Assembly: GCF_003688495.1 (NCBI RefSeq)
Contig: NZ_REFH01000008.1
Location: 124,001 to 188,000, forward strand
DNA from: Flavobacterium weaverense
Lineage (GTDB): Bacteria > Bacteroidota > Bacteroidia > Flavobacteriales > Flavobacteriaceae
Direction of reading: 5' to 3'
Length of the DNA stretch: 64,000 nt
Both the position numbers and the translations under genes were made by a program. Each line of letters starts with the position of its first letter. Within the stretch, counting starts at the first letter, position 1. This document shows, piece after piece, positions 8,530 to 17,499 of the stretch. The notes beneath the pieces were generated by a model that was not told where the DNA came from, did not search any database, and saw only the letters and a list, made by a program, of their open reading frames with translations.

Positions 8530-9306
8530 TTAGCCTTTTATTTGTTTCAAAGAAGTTTTAATTCCTCTAATTAACGAAGAGCTAAATCCATGCATTTCCA
8601 TTTCATTCAGTCCAGCAATTGTACAACCTTGAGGAGTTGTAACACGATCTATAAGTTGTTCAGGGTGAACTTTTTCTTCTAACAACATTTCAGCAGCGCC
8701 TTTAACAGTTTGTGCAGAAATAGCTAATGCCGTTTGCCAGTCGAATCCTATTTCGATACCAGCTTGCATAGAAGCTCTTATGTATCGCAATGCAAACGCA
8801 GTTCCGCTCGCCGCAAGAACCGTAGCCGCATCCATTAATTTTTCATCAATTATAGGAGCAGTTCCTAATGTTTGAAAAAGAGCAATTACGCCAGTTGCTT
8901 TATCTTTATTTTTTTCCTGAAACGCAATACAAGTCGCCGAAGCTCCAAACTGCGCGGCAATATTTGGCATAATTCTAATAGCGGTATTAGACTCACCTAT
9001 TTTGTTTTGTAAGCTTTCAATAGATAATCCGCTAACTGCTGAAGCAATTATTTTATTCGAAATAAAAGGAAGAATTTCATTTAGAACAACATCAATTTGG
9101 TATGGCTTTATCGTTAGAATGATGACATCTGCCTCTTCAATTAGGTGTGTGTTGTTAGTGGAAACTGTAGCTCCAAGTTTTTCCAGATATTGAATGCTAG
9201 AAATATTCCTTCTGGTTATTGTTACTTGGTTTTCTGAGGAAAATTTAGATAATCCCAAGGCAATGGAAACTCCTAAATTCCCACCGCCAATAATATGTAC
9301 TTTCAT
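8530..9306 (-). CDS. proC: Pyrroline-5-carboxylate reductase
   Basis: Last step of proline synthesis: NAD(P)H reduction of pyrroline-5-carboxylate. It is 258 residues. The N-terminal Rossmann fold has the dinucleotide motif IIGGGNLG at about 5-12. The C-terminal helical dimerisation domain has MPNIAAQFGAS, the SGTAFALRYI segment and the TTPQGCTIAGL motif that precedes the last helix. No other proline genes are adjacent. Confidence 0.93.
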   Translation of the reverse strand: MKVHIIGGGNLGVSIALGLSKFSSENQVTITRRNISSIQYLEKLGATVSTNNTHLIEEADVIILTIKPYQIDVVLNEILPFISNKIIASAVSGLSIESLQNKIGESNTAIRIMPNIAAQFGASATCIAFQEKNKDKATGVIALFQTLGTAPIIDEKLMDAATVLAASGTAFALRYIRASMQAGIEIGFDWQTALAISAQTVKGAAEMLLEEKVHPEQLIDRVTTPQGCTIAGLNEMEMHGFSSSLIRGIKTSLKQIKG

Positions 9307-9463
9307 TATAGTTTTGGTTAATTTTTCTTTACAACTCGATTCTAAGATAATGTGGTTACTTCATTATTCGTTTCTAAAAATCATTAATAAGTCATAAAGT
9401 ATTCGTTTTTTGGTTAATGCTTATTGCTACTTATCTATTAAATTTGAATATCTTTTTTAAAAC

Positions 9464-10816
9464 TTAAAACCCTAAAATCATTTTTGCAATAGAGAAATAA
9501 ATTAAAATTCCACATATATCATTACTCGTTGTGATAAATGGCCCAGTCGCTAATGCAGGATCAATACCAAATTTCTCTAAAAGTAACGGGATAAAAGTAC
9601 CAATTAATGACGCAATAATAATCACAGAAACTAACGCAATTGTCACAATAAATCCAATAATAAACTCTACATCTAATAAAAAGTGACTTCCTAAAAACAA
9701 GATAATCGCTAAAATTAATCCGTTAAGTAAACTAAGCATAACTTCCTTTACTAATCTACTAAAGAGTGAACCGCTCAAGGAATTATTTGCTAAACCTTGC
9801 ACAATAATCGCTGACGATTGTACACCCACATTACCAGCCATTGCGGCAATCAAAGGAGTAAAAAAGAATAACTTCCCGTGCTCTTCCATTGCTGGTTCAA
9901 ATAAGCCCAAAACTTTAACAGTTACAAATCCTCCAAGAAGTGCTAGAACCAACCACGGCAAACGCGCCTTAGTATGTTCTAAGATACTATCATCCGCTTC
10001 AATATCCTGGGAAATACCCGCTGCCAACTGGTAATCCTTATCTGCTTCTTCTTTTATTACATCTAATATATCATCAATGGTAATTCGGCCAACTAATCGA
10101 CCTAATTCATCAACCACAGGAATAGCCTCTAAATCGTATTTTTGCATTATTCGAGCCACTTCAACGTCTTCTGTATTTACTTTTACAGAATTCAGTTTCC
10201 GAATGTAGACGTCGCTTATCGCCGTTCTAGAAGAGGTCGTTAATAAATCCTTTAAAGACAAACGACCTTTTAATCGATCTTCATCATCAACAACATAAAT
10301 AGAATGCACTCTAGATATATTTTCAGCTTGCATTCTCATTTCCTTCACACAAGTCAGTACATTCCAATTTTCATTTACTTTAACTAACTCTTTATGCATG
10401 ATTCCACCGGCAGTGTCTTCATCGTAACGCAGTAAGTCAACAATATCCTTTGCATGCTCAACATCTAAAAGCTCTGATATAACTTCCGCTTTCAAATCTT
10501 GTGAAAGTTCCCCAATAATATCAGCCGCATCATTAGTTTCTAGCTCATCTAACTCCTCAGCAATCTCTTTTGCAGAAAGTCGGCCTAATATATTCTCCCT
10601 TAAATCATCTTCTAATTCAAGAAGTATCTCAGCTGTTTTTTCACTATCTAATACTTTAAAGACATAAGTAGCCTCGTTAAAATCAAGCTTATCAAGAATT
10701 TCAGCAATATCAGCGTGGTGCATATCATTAAGTAAAACTTCCAGTTGCCTGTCGTTTCTGCTTTTAATAAGATCCTCTAACTCATGAATTAATTCTCTAC
10801 TTATTTTAAACTCCAT
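9464..10816 (-). CDS. mgtE: Magnesium transporter MgtE
   Basis: A Mg2+-gated Mg2+ channel. Domain order: an MgtE N-terminal helical domain rich in Glu/Asp/Leu (about 1-130), two CBS domains (about 135-260; [14 protein letters not shown] and [14 protein letters not shown]), a plug helix, then five membrane segments. The pore-lining stretch [12 protein letters not shown] and the [15 protein letters not shown] motif are both present. The ATG at 10816 (Met-Glu-Phe-Lys) is chosen over one nine codons upstream because it gives an 11-bp overlap with the end of rsmA and removes a non-conserved extension. It is translationally coupled to rsmA. Confidence 0.93.
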   Translation of the reverse strand: MEFKISRELIHELEDLIKSRNDRQLEVLLNDMHHADIAEILDKLDFNEATYVFKVLDSEKTAEILLELEDDLRENILGRLSAKEIAEELDELETNDAADIIGELSQDLKAEVISELLDVEHAKDIVDLLRYDEDTAGGIMHKELVKVNENWNVLTCVKEMRMQAENISRVHSIYVVDDEDRLKGRLSLKDLLTTSSRTAISDVYIRKLNSVKVNTEDVEVARIMQKYDLEAIPVVDELGRLVGRITIDDILDVIKEEADKDYQLAAGISQDIEADDSILEHTKARLPWLVLALLGGFVTVKVLGLFEPAMEEHGKLFFFTPLIAAMAGNVGVQSSAIIVQGLANNSLSGSLFSRLVKEVMLSLLNGLILAIILFLGSHFLLDVEFIIGFIVTIALVSVIIIASLIGTFIPLLLEKFGIDPALATGPFITTSNDICGILIYFSIAKMILGF

Positions 10817-11585
10817 CTGCTTCAATTTTTTGGGTAAGTTCAATGAACTGTTCTACATTAAGTTGCTCTGGTCTAAGGTCAAACACAATATCTTCTCTTA
10901 ACTTATCAGATAAGTTCATTGTTTTTAAACTATTTCGCAACGTTTTTCTACGTTGTTGAAAAGCTGTTTTGACAACTGTAAAAAATAATTTTTCACCACA
11001 AGGCAAACTGTAATCTTCTTTTCTACGCAGTCGCAAAACACCTGATTTAACTTTTGGTGGTGGAATAAAAACATTCTCGTCTACTGTAAACAAATATTCA
11101 GCATCGTAGAATGCCTGCACTAAAACCGACAAAATGCCATATGCTTTAGTTCCCTTTTTTTCACAAATACGTTGCGCTACTTCTTTTTGAAACATTCCTG
11201 CAAATTCAGGAATCTGACTGCGATATTCTAATGCTCTAAAAACAATTTGAGTCGAAATATTATAAGGGAAATTACCAATTATAGCGAATTGCTTCCCTTC
11301 AAAAATTTCGTTTATATTATATTTTAAAAAATCTTTAGAAATAATTTTATCCTTTAATTTAGGATAATTTTCGTCAAGATATGTTACTGACTCTGGATCA
11401 ATTTCGATCACATAGGTAGTAACTGGTTTATCTAACAAATATTTTGTCAAAACACCCATTCCAGGCCCAATCTCTAATACATCATCGTATCCTACTAAAT
11501 TTAACGTATCGGCAATATCTTTAGCAATACTTTCATCTTTCAAGAAATGCTGACCGAGGTGTTTTTTGGCTTTTACTTTTTCCAT
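10806..11585 (-). CDS. rsmA: 16S rRNA (adenine1518-N6/adenine1519-N6)-dimethyltransferase
   Basis: RsmA/KsgA dimethylates two adenines in the 3' hairpin of 16S rRNA during 30S maturation. It is 259 residues, with [11 protein letters not shown] at the N-terminus, the SAM motif [10 protein letters not shown], the acidic EIDPES motif and catalytic NFPYNIS, then the C-terminal helical domain with [13 protein letters not shown]. The ATG at 11585 is preferred over one at 11603, because the six extra codons come from a REP-like repeat. The gene overlaps mgtE downstream. Confidence 0.94.
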   Translation of the reverse strand: MEKVKAKKHLGQHFLKDESIAKDIADTLNLVGYDDVLEIGPGMGVLTKYLLDKPVTTYVIEIDPESVTYLDENYPKLKDKIISKDFLKYNINEIFEGKQFAIIGNFPYNISTQIVFRALEYRSQIPEFAGMFQKEVAQRICEKKGTKAYGILSVLVQAFYDAEYLFTVDENVFIPPPKVKSGVLRLRRKEDYSLPCGEKLFFTVVKTAFQQRRKTLRNSLKTMNLSDKLREDIVFDLRPEQLNVEQFIELTQKIEADGV

Positions 11586-11588
11586 TTT

Positions 11589-11614
11589 GTCATTGCGAGG
11601 CACGAAGCAAGCTC
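11589..11614. repeat. REP-like element 1, abutting the rsmA start
   Basis: GTCATTGCGAGGCACGAAGC followed by AAGCTC, an imperfect dyad around TTGC/GCAA. The same 24-26-nt core recurs at 16217 and 45576. Its edge is 3 nt from the rsmA start codon, so it probably forms part of the rsmA leader. Confidence 0.7.
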
Positions 11615-11787
11615 ACTTAATTTTATTATTTTCTATTCTCAAAGGTTTTAAAAATCAACCTTGCGATTCACGTAGCATCAAAGCGCTAAACACATTTATT
11701 TCTTGGCACAAAAAAAGAAAGTTTTTTTGTTTACGAATTAAGACTGACAACTAATAATTAAAATTAGCATCTAAGTCTAAAAACTAT

Positions 11788-12099
11788 TTAATGATCGCTT
11801 ATCAATTCTAACTCCGTTCGAAAAGCTAGCATTTTATCACCAAATAATTTCAGTCCTTCTTCACGGAAAGCTGCTGCATCTTCTTGGTAATATTTCTCTA
11901 GTGTTTCCTTACTATCTGTTGTGTATTGAACTGAGTAAGTTGTTCCACCCATTTCCTCTTCAATTAAAACACGGACCATTCGAGCAGAAGAGAATTTCCC
12001 TGTAGCTAGAAGTTCCGGAATATGTTTATGTCTCATCCAAAGCATCCATTGATCATGAACGCTCTCGTGTATGTTTGTTGTAACGTTGTATATTATCAT
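11788..12099 (-). CDS. DUF4286 family protein
   Basis: A 103-residue cytoplasmic protein with an alpha/beta dimeric-barrel look: MIIYNVTTNI opening strand, HDQWMLWMRHKHIPELLATGKF helix and strand, then TYSVQYTTDS. This matches the DUF4286 family of Bacteroidetes, whose function is unknown. It lies between rsmA and a TPR protein gene, all on one strand, 56 bp after the TPR gene and probably cotranscribed with it. Confidence 0.8.
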   Translation of the reverse strand: MIIYNVTTNIHESVHDQWMLWMRHKHIPELLATGKFSSARMVRVLIEEEMGGTTYSVQYTTDSKETLEKYYQEDAAAFREEGLKLFGDKMLAFRTELELISDH

Positions 12100-12155
12100 T
12101 TTTTATTTTGTGTTTTAATTTTGAGTTTAGATGCTATTTCAAACCTAAAATCATT

Positions 12156-13934
12156 TTAAAGATTTGTATCTCCTCGCAACTGTCGGAATTTTTTTCTTGC
12201 CTCTACAAAATGAATACTATCCTGATGATTGAAAATTATCTTTTCATACAACGGCTTTGCTTTTTCAGGTTGTTGCAATTGCTTATTATATATTTCAGCT
12301 AAAAAAAACAGCGCTTCATCACTGTAAATTCCATCGCTGTAATTATCGATAATTATTTGGTATTGGCTTAAAGCCAAATTATAATCACCTAATTTTTCAT
12401 AAATTTCGCCTAATCTCAATAATGTAACTGCTTCAATTTCGTCGCCTTTAAAACTTTTCAATATGGATTGAAATTGCGTTACCGCTTCCTCATTTCTGTT
12501 TTGATATAAAAGATAATCACCTTTTGCAAATTGCTTTAAAGCAGTTTGTGTCGAATCGGCAACAGTGTTATCATTTATTAAAAGAAAATATTCTAATGCA
12601 TCATTAGCAATCAATTGTGTATTAGCTGATTTTAATTCTTTAAACTGCTTCAAAGCCCAAGCAAAATCTGCCTTAAAATAACTCGTTTTTGCAGCTTTTA
12701 ATGTAGCTTCATGCGCCATTACGTCATTTTTTAAATCTAATTCAATTTGAGAATAATAGATTAAAGCTTGATTGAATTTTTCTTCATAAAGCAAAATATC
12801 TGCTAATTCCATTTTGGCTCGAGCCACATCGTACTCATTCAATCGCAATTCTAGAGCTTTTTTTATAATAGCTTTACCTTCTTCAGGTTTTTTAAAATTA
12901 AAAGCCGCAAAATGCGCTTGAGTCAGTTGCAAAGATAAGGTAAAAGGCGTAATCTCAAATTCGCTGAGCAAATTCGCTAGTTCCGTACTAATTCCAGCAT
13001 AGTCTTTTTCAGTTGACTTCTCGATTTTCATATTCATCAAATAAGAATTTGCTTGGATCAATAATTCTAAGTCTTTAGTATTTTCAAGAACAAAACTTAA
13101 AATTTCCTTCGCAGCATCCTGATTATCTTCATCTATGGCTAATTGAGCTAAATTAATTATTGCACTTAGCGATTCTGGGTTCCTTTTATAAATTGCTTTT
13201 TGTTGGATAAAGGCCTTTTCGAACTCTTTTTGCTGAACATAAAACCAACTCAAATAATGATTCCAAAAAAGATCTTGATTTTTTTGAGTTCGCAAAATCA
13301 ATGCTTTTCTTAATTTGTCATTAAAATTGGCATCACCATCGTCAACCATAAAACGTACAAGTTGATTTTGAATCCTAACAGAATTTTGAGGGTTTACAAA
13401 TGCTTCATCCAGGAAAGTAGATATCATCATATCTATATTCCCTAACTGACCATAAATCAATCCTATTTGGTAATTAAAATTATTATTAGCATCTACAGCG
13501 ATAGCGCTTTGATACGATTTTAAGGCATATTCTAATAAAACCTTTCGCTCAAAAGAGCTTGAAATGCTATAAACCTCAGTTGGAGTTTTTTTAATACGTT
13601 CTAAGGCTTGATCGTAAAAGTTATTAGCCTTGGTCTGGTTTTTTTGTAGTTGGAAATTATAGCCTAACTCAACAAGTAGATAGCTTTGTTTGTACTTATC
13701 TAATCTTTGCTGAATTGCTTTTTCGGCAATATCGAATTGTTGCAGTTGCTGATAGCAGTCAATAGTGCGGAGAAAATATTGAGTGTTTTGTGGTACATTT
13801 AATAGTAATTCCTCAAAACCTATTCGTGCTTTTTCAAAATCTCCTTTTTCATAATAATACTGCGCTAATTGTTCGTTTTGCGCGAATCCAACTAGTGAGA
13901 AAAAGAAAGTGAGAAAAAGAAAAAAGTATTTCAT
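12156..13934 (-). CDS. Exported TPR-repeat protein
   Basis: 592 residues with a signal peptide (Met-Lys-Tyr-Phe then a Phe/Leu-rich core, cleavage near GFAQ). The rest is almost all tetratricopeptide-like helical pairs: the first is around YYYEKGDFEKARIGFEELL, and late ones are LGEIYEKLGDYNLALSQYQ and FFLAEIYNKQLQQPEKAKPLYEK. It probably acts as a periplasmic or outer-membrane-associated scaffold; no catalytic domain is seen. It lies 94 bp downstream of serS on the same strand. Confidence 0.8.
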   Translation of the reverse strand: MKYFFLFLTFFFSLVGFAQNEQLAQYYYEKGDFEKARIGFEELLLNVPQNTQYFLRTIDCYQQLQQFDIAEKAIQQRLDKYKQSYLLVELGYNFQLQKNQTKANNFYDQALERIKKTPTEVYSISSSFERKVLLEYALKSYQSAIAVDANNNFNYQIGLIYGQLGNIDMMISTFLDEAFVNPQNSVRIQNQLVRFMVDDGDANFNDKLRKALILRTQKNQDLFWNHYLSWFYVQQKEFEKAFIQQKAIYKRNPESLSAIINLAQLAIDEDNQDAAKEILSFVLENTKDLELLIQANSYLMNMKIEKSTEKDYAGISTELANLLSEFEITPFTLSLQLTQAHFAAFNFKKPEEGKAIIKKALELRLNEYDVARAKMELADILLYEEKFNQALIYYSQIELDLKNDVMAHEATLKAAKTSYFKADFAWALKQFKELKSANTQLIANDALEYFLLINDNTVADSTQTALKQFAKGDYLLYQNRNEEAVTQFQSILKSFKGDEIEAVTLLRLGEIYEKLGDYNLALSQYQIIIDNYSDGIYSDEALFFLAEIYNKQLQQPEKAKPLYEKIIFNHQDSIHFVEARKKFRQLRGDTNL

Positions 13935-13940
13935 ATTAAA

Positions 13941-14020
13941 TGTGTTCAGTATTCAATGTTCAGTTTGCGAACCAATGTACTGTCCAAAAAACAAACTGAA
14001 CACTGATCACTGAGGACTGA
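13941..14020. repeat. GTTCAGT-type inverted repeat between the TPR gene and serS
   Basis: TGTTCAGTTTG (13957-13967) and CAAACTGAACA (13992-14002) form an 11-bp perfect stem. Further copies of TTCAGT/ACTGAAC flank it (13944-13950, 14009-14022). There is no T-run, so it is unlikely to be an efficient terminator; it may be an interspersed repeat or an mRNA-stabilising hairpin. Confidence 0.6.
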
Positions 14021-14028
14021 ACACTAAA

Positions 14029-15300
14029 TTAATCTATAATATCAAATCCACAATACGGACGCAATACTTCAGGAATAACAATTCCTTCCGGAGTTTGATA
14101 ATTCTCTAAAATTCCAGCTAAAACTCTTGGCAAAGCCAATGAACTTCCGTTAAGCGTGTGTGCCAATTGATTTTTTCCATCTTTATCTTTGAAACGCAAT
14201 TTCAAACGGTTTGCTTGAAAAGTCTCAAAATTAGATACAGAAGAAATTTCTAACCAACGGTCTTGAGCAGTTGAAAACACTTCAAAATCATATGTCAATG
14301 AAGCAGTAAAACCCATGTCGCCGCCACAAAGACGCAAAATTCTATATGGTAATTTCAATTCTTGAAGAATAGATTTTACATGCTCTACCATTCCGTCTAA
14401 TGCTTCATACGATTTCTCAGGATGTTCTACTCTTACAATTTCAACTTTATCAAATTGGTGCAAGCGGTTTAATCCTCGTACGTGCGCACCATATGAACCC
14501 GCTTCACGACGGAAACATGGCGTATATGCTGTGGTAAGAATAGGTAATTCACTTTCATTTAGAATCACATCACGAAATAAATTCGTAACAGGAACCTCAG
14601 CTGTTGGAATTAAGTATAAATCGTCGGTTTTATCATGGTACATTTGGCCTTCTTTGTCTGGCAATTGTCCTGTTCCGTAAGCCGAAGCTTCATTTACCAT
14701 ATGTGGCACCTGAACTTCATTATAACCTGCAGCAGTATTTTTATCTAAAAAATAATTGATTAAAGCGCGTTGTAATTTGGCGCCTTTTCCTTTATAAACT
14801 GGAAATCCTGCTCCTGTAATTTTTACACCTAGCTCAAAATCAATGATGTCATATTTTTTCACTAATTCCCAATGTGGCTGCGCACCTTCATGTAGAACTG
14901 GAATATCACCTTCGTGAAAAACATTCAAATTTTCTTCAGGAGTTTTTCCTTCTGGAACAATATCCGCAGGAAGATTAGGCAACGTATATAATTTTTCTAA
15001 AAGTTCAGCAGCAAGTGCATCAGCAGTTTCTGCTAGTTTCTTACTTTTCTCTTTATTTAAAACTGTTTTTTCTTTTAGAATCGCGGCTTTTGATTTCTCG
15101 CCGTTTTTCATCAATTCGCCTATGTCTTTGGATAATTTATTAGATTCAGATAAAATTCCGTCTAACTCTACTTGCGTAGCGCGACGTTTTTCATCTAGTT
15201 GTACCACTTCTTCAACAATACTTTTGGCATCCATATTTCTTTTTGCCAAAGCATTGATTACTTTCTCTTGATTCTCTCTAATAAATGCAATTTGTAACAT
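14029..15300 (-). CDS. serS: Seryl-tRNA synthetase
   Basis: Class II aminoacyl-tRNA synthetase charging tRNA-Ser, 423 residues. The N-terminal antiparallel coiled coil (about 25-100, with EKRRATQVELDGILSE) binds the long variable arm. The catalytic domain has the TAEVPVTNLFRD substrate loop, motif 2 PCFRREAGSYG with HQFDKVE, and motif 3 NGSSLALPRVLAGILE. A -7 element (minus-strand TAAATTTG at 15341-15348) lies upstream. It heads a minus-strand run with the TPR, DUF4286, rsmA and mgtE genes. Confidence 0.96.
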   Translation of the reverse strand: MLQIAFIRENQEKVINALAKRNMDAKSIVEEVVQLDEKRRATQVELDGILSESNKLSKDIGELMKNGEKSKAAILKEKTVLNKEKSKKLAETADALAAELLEKLYTLPNLPADIVPEGKTPEENLNVFHEGDIPVLHEGAQPHWELVKKYDIIDFELGVKITGAGFPVYKGKGAKLQRALINYFLDKNTAAGYNEVQVPHMVNEASAYGTGQLPDKEGQMYHDKTDDLYLIPTAEVPVTNLFRDVILNESELPILTTAYTPCFRREAGSYGAHVRGLNRLHQFDKVEIVRVEHPEKSYEALDGMVEHVKSILQELKLPYRILRLCGGDMGFTASLTYDFEVFSTAQDRWLEISSVSNFETFQANRLKLRFKDKDGKNQLAHTLNGSSLALPRVLAGILENYQTPEGIVIPEVLRPYCGFDIID

Positions 15301-15340
15301 AATTTATTTTTTATACCTATTATATTTCTAATAATGGAAG

Positions 15341-15348
15341 CAAATTTA
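15341..15348 (-). promoter_or_regulatory. -7 element for serS
   Basis: The minus strand reads TAAATTTG, a full TAnnTTTG match, 40 bp upstream of the serS start codon. No convincing -33 element. Confidence 0.45.
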
Positions 15349-15405
15349 AGGAAATGTTTGATAGAAACGAGCTAAAAATTCAGGCATTTGTGATTGGCAG
15401 CTTAA

Positions 15406-15564
15406 GACACGAATTTCACGAATTAGCACAAATTTATTAGACTATTAATCTCACTAATGATAAATAAAATCTCTAATCTTATACAAACAAATTATGTGTG
15501 TTATTTTTAAAATTAGTGAATTTAAATTAATATTTTATTCGTGACCATTAGTGAAATTCGTGTC
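15406..15564. repeat. Long-range inverted repeat of the ACACGAATTTC type
   Basis: GACACGAATTTCAC (15406-15419) is repeated in perfect inversion as GTGAAATTCGTGTC (15551-15564). Just outside them, AAAAATTCAG (15375-15384) pairs with CTGAATTTTT (15563-15572). The 131-nt interior is AT-rich with no open frame. A diverged relative (GACACGAATTGCAC) begins at about 52484. Confidence 0.7.
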
Positions 15565-15571
15565 TGAATTT

Positions 15572-16111
15572 TTAATCTCTTTTAATTTCGTGACCTACAA
15601 ATTCCTCTAATGCAGCAAACATATCATCGACAGAGAGCACTTCTAAGTCAGGATGAGTTCTTAAGAAATCAGCGTTAAGTTGTACTAAATTTTCCTCAAT
15701 TTCAAAAAAAGTATCGCTGTTCATTAAATCACGAACTGGATTTATTCCTTCCAGTTTTCCTTTAAAGAATTTATCTCTTTTTACACTGCTCATCAATTTC
15801 ACTTTCTTACATTGTTGTTGGAATAATTCCAAATGCTTTTCGGCGCCAAGTAGCTGTAGACCTTCTTCTATTAGTTCGTTAAGCTCCGTATTCCATTTCG
15901 AATTATATACAAATTGTGCGAAATTGCCTTCTGTACATTGCGAGGTGTAATAATCTAAATAGTAACTCATCAATGCATCTTCGTGAATCAAATCATCATC
16001 AATTTTTTCTTCCCGCATTAAATTGATAACCGAAATATTCGAATTGATTACATCTTGAGCATTTTCGCTATTTGACGCTGTTTCTGAAATTATAATTCTG
16101 CCGAATTCCAT
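15572..16111 (-). CDS. DUF4375 domain protein
   Basis: 179 residues with no signal peptide or membrane segment. The central part (SYYLDYYTSQCTEGNFAQFVYNS) matches the hallmark of DUF4375 (DMP19-like) proteins, where an aromatic Tyr-Tyr-x-x-Gln stretch is followed by Gly-Phe-x-Gln-Phe. The rest is helical and acidic. The function of the family is unknown. It lies alone; its stop codon falls at the right-hand arm of an inverted repeat. Confidence 0.75.
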   Translation of the reverse strand: MEFGRIIISETASNSENAQDVINSNISVINLMREEKIDDDLIHEDALMSYYLDYYTSQCTEGNFAQFVYNSKWNTELNELIEEGLQLLGAEKHLELFQQQCKKVKLMSSVKRDKFFKGKLEGINPVRDLMNSDTFFEIEENLVQLNADFLRTHPDLEVLSVDDMFAALEEFVGHEIKRD

Positions 16112-16216
16112 TGGAGTTTAATTTAAGGAGTTTGTGCAAATTTCGAAAAAATTACTGAATGATAATTATTTTTAAACACAGATTTCGAGTAGTAGCAACG
16201 ATGATAGAAATATCAA

Positions 16217-16243
16217 GTCATTGCGAGGAACGACGCAATCCCA
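16217..16243. repeat. REP-like element 2
   Basis: GTCATTGCGAGGAACGACGC followed by AATCCC. It differs from the copy at 45576 by one base in the core (GACGCAATC versus GAAGCAATC). It lies in the leader region between the DUF4375 gene and a small basic protein gene. Confidence 0.7.
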
Positions 16244-16300
16244 CTACGAAAGAAACAAATGAGCCATTTTTCAATTCGAAAAATAAAAAAAATAGCAGAT

Positions 16301-16471
16301 TTATTTGCCTTCAGCTTCATTGCTATTCTTTTGCTGATTCACTTTAGTGACCAAGGTTTTTAATCGCAAAGCCTTTTCCTTCTTTTCTTCTTGAAGTTTT
16401 GACTTTTTACGATTCAGCAATTTAGTATGCAAAGCTTTATTTTTAGTATTCTTTTCAGGACCTTTCGCCAT
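16301..16471 (-). CDS. Small Lys-rich protein (56 residues)
   Basis: Starts Met-Ala-Lys-Gly-Pro-Glu-Lys-Asn and ends Asn-Glu-Ala-Glu-Gly-Lys. Nearly a third of its residues are Lys, with a likely helical middle (NRKKSKLQEEKKEKALRLK). No Cys, no membrane segment. The composition suggests nucleic-acid or ribosome binding, but that is inference only. The frame has a normal ATG and no competing gene on either strand, and it lies 40 bp downstream of a minus-strand membrane protein gene. Confidence 0.6.
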   Translation of the reverse strand: MAKGPEKNTKNKALHTKLLNRKKSKLQEEKKEKALRLKTLVTKVNQQKNSNEAEGK

Positions 16472-16511
16472 TTTAAAAATCTTAATTAATTAGTAATTAC
16501 TAAAATGAATA

Positions 16512-16898
16512 TTATAACGATTCGATTTTTTTATCAGCTTTTTTAAAAACCTTTCTTTTTTTATTTCCAATAGAGAAAAATGCTAATCCACCCACAAAAT
16601 AGAGCATCACATCAATCCAATCACTTGTGTATCTACTATTGATTTTGGGAAGATAATATTCGAAGTAAAAAGAATAAGAACACGATAGAAAAATAATGAA
16701 ACCTAACGGCAATTTGAAATAATCATCTTTTTTTAATCTTCGAATTATATATTCAATCGCTCCAAGAACTAGCGGGACATATAGCAAATCATTTGCATAA
16801 TTGTTAACCACAGCAGGCAATGGAATTTTCAAACGCTGCATTACATATATTGTTAGCGCCACAATTAACACTGTAAAATACAGCACTTTTCTAAACAT
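16512..16898 (-). CDS. Small integral membrane protein, unknown function
   Basis: 128 residues from the chosen start (Met-Phe-Arg-Lys-Val-Leu). Four hydrophobic segments: about 4-19, 33-49, 60-77 and 95-115, ending in a Lys-rich tail. An in-frame ATG at 16997 would overlap the zinc-ribbon gene and add a low-complexity Leu/Gln stretch, so I reject it. Similar small flavobacterial proteins are sometimes labelled magnesium/citrate transporter, but nothing here supports that. Confidence 0.6.
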   Translation of the reverse strand: MFRKVLYFTVLIVALTIYVMQRLKIPLPAVVNNYANDLLYVPLVLGAIEYIIRRLKKDDYFKLPLGFIIFLSCSYSFYFEYYLPKINSRYTSDWIDVMLYFVGGLAFFSIGNKKRKVFKKADKKIESL

Positions 16899-16941
16899 AG
16901 AAAACTTAGTTGGAGAAGTTAGGATCACAAGATTTAAATTT

Positions 16942-17259
16942 TTAACCAGCAGCTGCAGCCGTAACTGCAGCAATAATTCCTCCAATAACCACTGCAAAGA
17001 AAAGCCAAATAGAATAAATAGCCTGAAAAAAATATCTTATTAAAAGGTTTGAATGCTCTAATCCTTTATTGAAAAAAATTTCGAATTTATTGGGTGGTTT
17101 TTTTGTCTTCTCTTGCTCGTCAATTTTAAATTGAATATTTTTTTCTGTTTCCAGTCGGCGCTTGAGAACTAAATCTAATAATTCGCCACAGTTACTACAA
17201 TACTCATTATTTAAATTGACGGTATAACATTTAGGGCACTTTATATACGATTTACTCAT
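16942..17259 (-). CDS. Zinc-ribbon membrane protein
   Basis: 105 residues. The N-terminus is a zinc ribbon (CPKCYTVNLNNEYCSNCGE: two Cys-x2-Cys pairs). A charged linker follows, then one or two hydrophobic segments (YFFQAIYSIWLFFAVVIGGI) and an Ala-rich end. This layout is common in small bacterial zinc-ribbon membrane proteins of unknown role. The membrane protein gene follows 43 bp downstream and may be in the same transcript. Confidence 0.65.
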   Translation of the reverse strand: MSKSYIKCPKCYTVNLNNEYCSNCGELLDLVLKRRLETEKNIQFKIDEQEKTKKPPNKFEIFFNKGLEHSNLLIRYFFQAIYSIWLFFAVVIGGIIAAVTAAAAG

Positions 17260-17322
17260 TATACTATTGCTTATTCTGTATTAATTTTAGCAAAGCTATG
17301 AAAAATGCCTGACATGCAGAAT

Positions 17323-17350
17323 GAGATTCCTTCGTTCCTCGGAATGACAA
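17323..17350. repeat. REP-like element 3 (reverse orientation)
   Basis: GAGATTCCTTCGTTCCTCGG followed by AATGACAA is the inverse of the GTCATTCCGAGGAACGAAGGAATCTC variant. ATTCC/GGAAT form the stem. It stands 21 bp before copy B of the structured repeat. Confidence 0.7.
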
Positions 17351-17370
17351 ATGTTGTTGAAATCTGAAAA

Positions 17371-17454
17371 CCCTAGCCCCGATAGTAGTGAAAATCCTTC
17401 TTGTTTTTTCTTTAAAAACAAGAAGATTGCAACGTATAGCGGGAAATAGCTCCA
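17371..17454 (+). repeat. Structured intergenic repeat, copy B
   Basis: Left end CCCTAGCCCCGATAGTAGTG, then AAAATC, a 12-bp perfect hairpin (CTTCTTGTTTTT 17398-17409 / AAAAACAAGAAG 17414-17425), then ATTGCAACGTATAGC and GGGAAATAGCTCC. It ends 18 bp before the metG -7 element. Confidence 0.75.
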
Positions 17455-17472
17455 AATAAAAATTCTATTGCT

Positions 17473-17480
17473 TATTTTTG
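17473..17480 (+). promoter_or_regulatory. -7 element for metG
   Basis: TATTTTTG matches TAnnTTTG and stands 19 bp before the metG ATG, giving a short leader. No obvious -33. Confidence 0.55.
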
Positions 17481-17499
17481 CACGAAATTAAACTGAATT

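Noticed and set aside
10817-10843. Upstream start for mgtE (nine extra codons)
   Set aside because: It would deepen the overlap with rsmA and add a non-conserved Lys-rich leader; the ATG at 10816 gives a normal short overlap.
11586-11603. Upstream start for rsmA
   Set aside because: The six extra codons are encoded by a repeat element; the conserved N-terminus begins just after the ATG at 11585.
16159-16347. 62-residue plus-strand frame
   Set aside because: It reads through REP-like element 2 and antisense to the end of the Lys-rich small gene; no supporting signal.
16899-16997. Extended start of the small membrane protein gene
   Set aside because: The extension overlaps the zinc-ribbon gene and encodes a low-complexity Leu/Gln run.
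17264-17455. 63-residue minus-strand frame
   Set aside because: It is made wholly of REP-like element 3 and structured repeat B read through; no promoter, and no protein-like composition.
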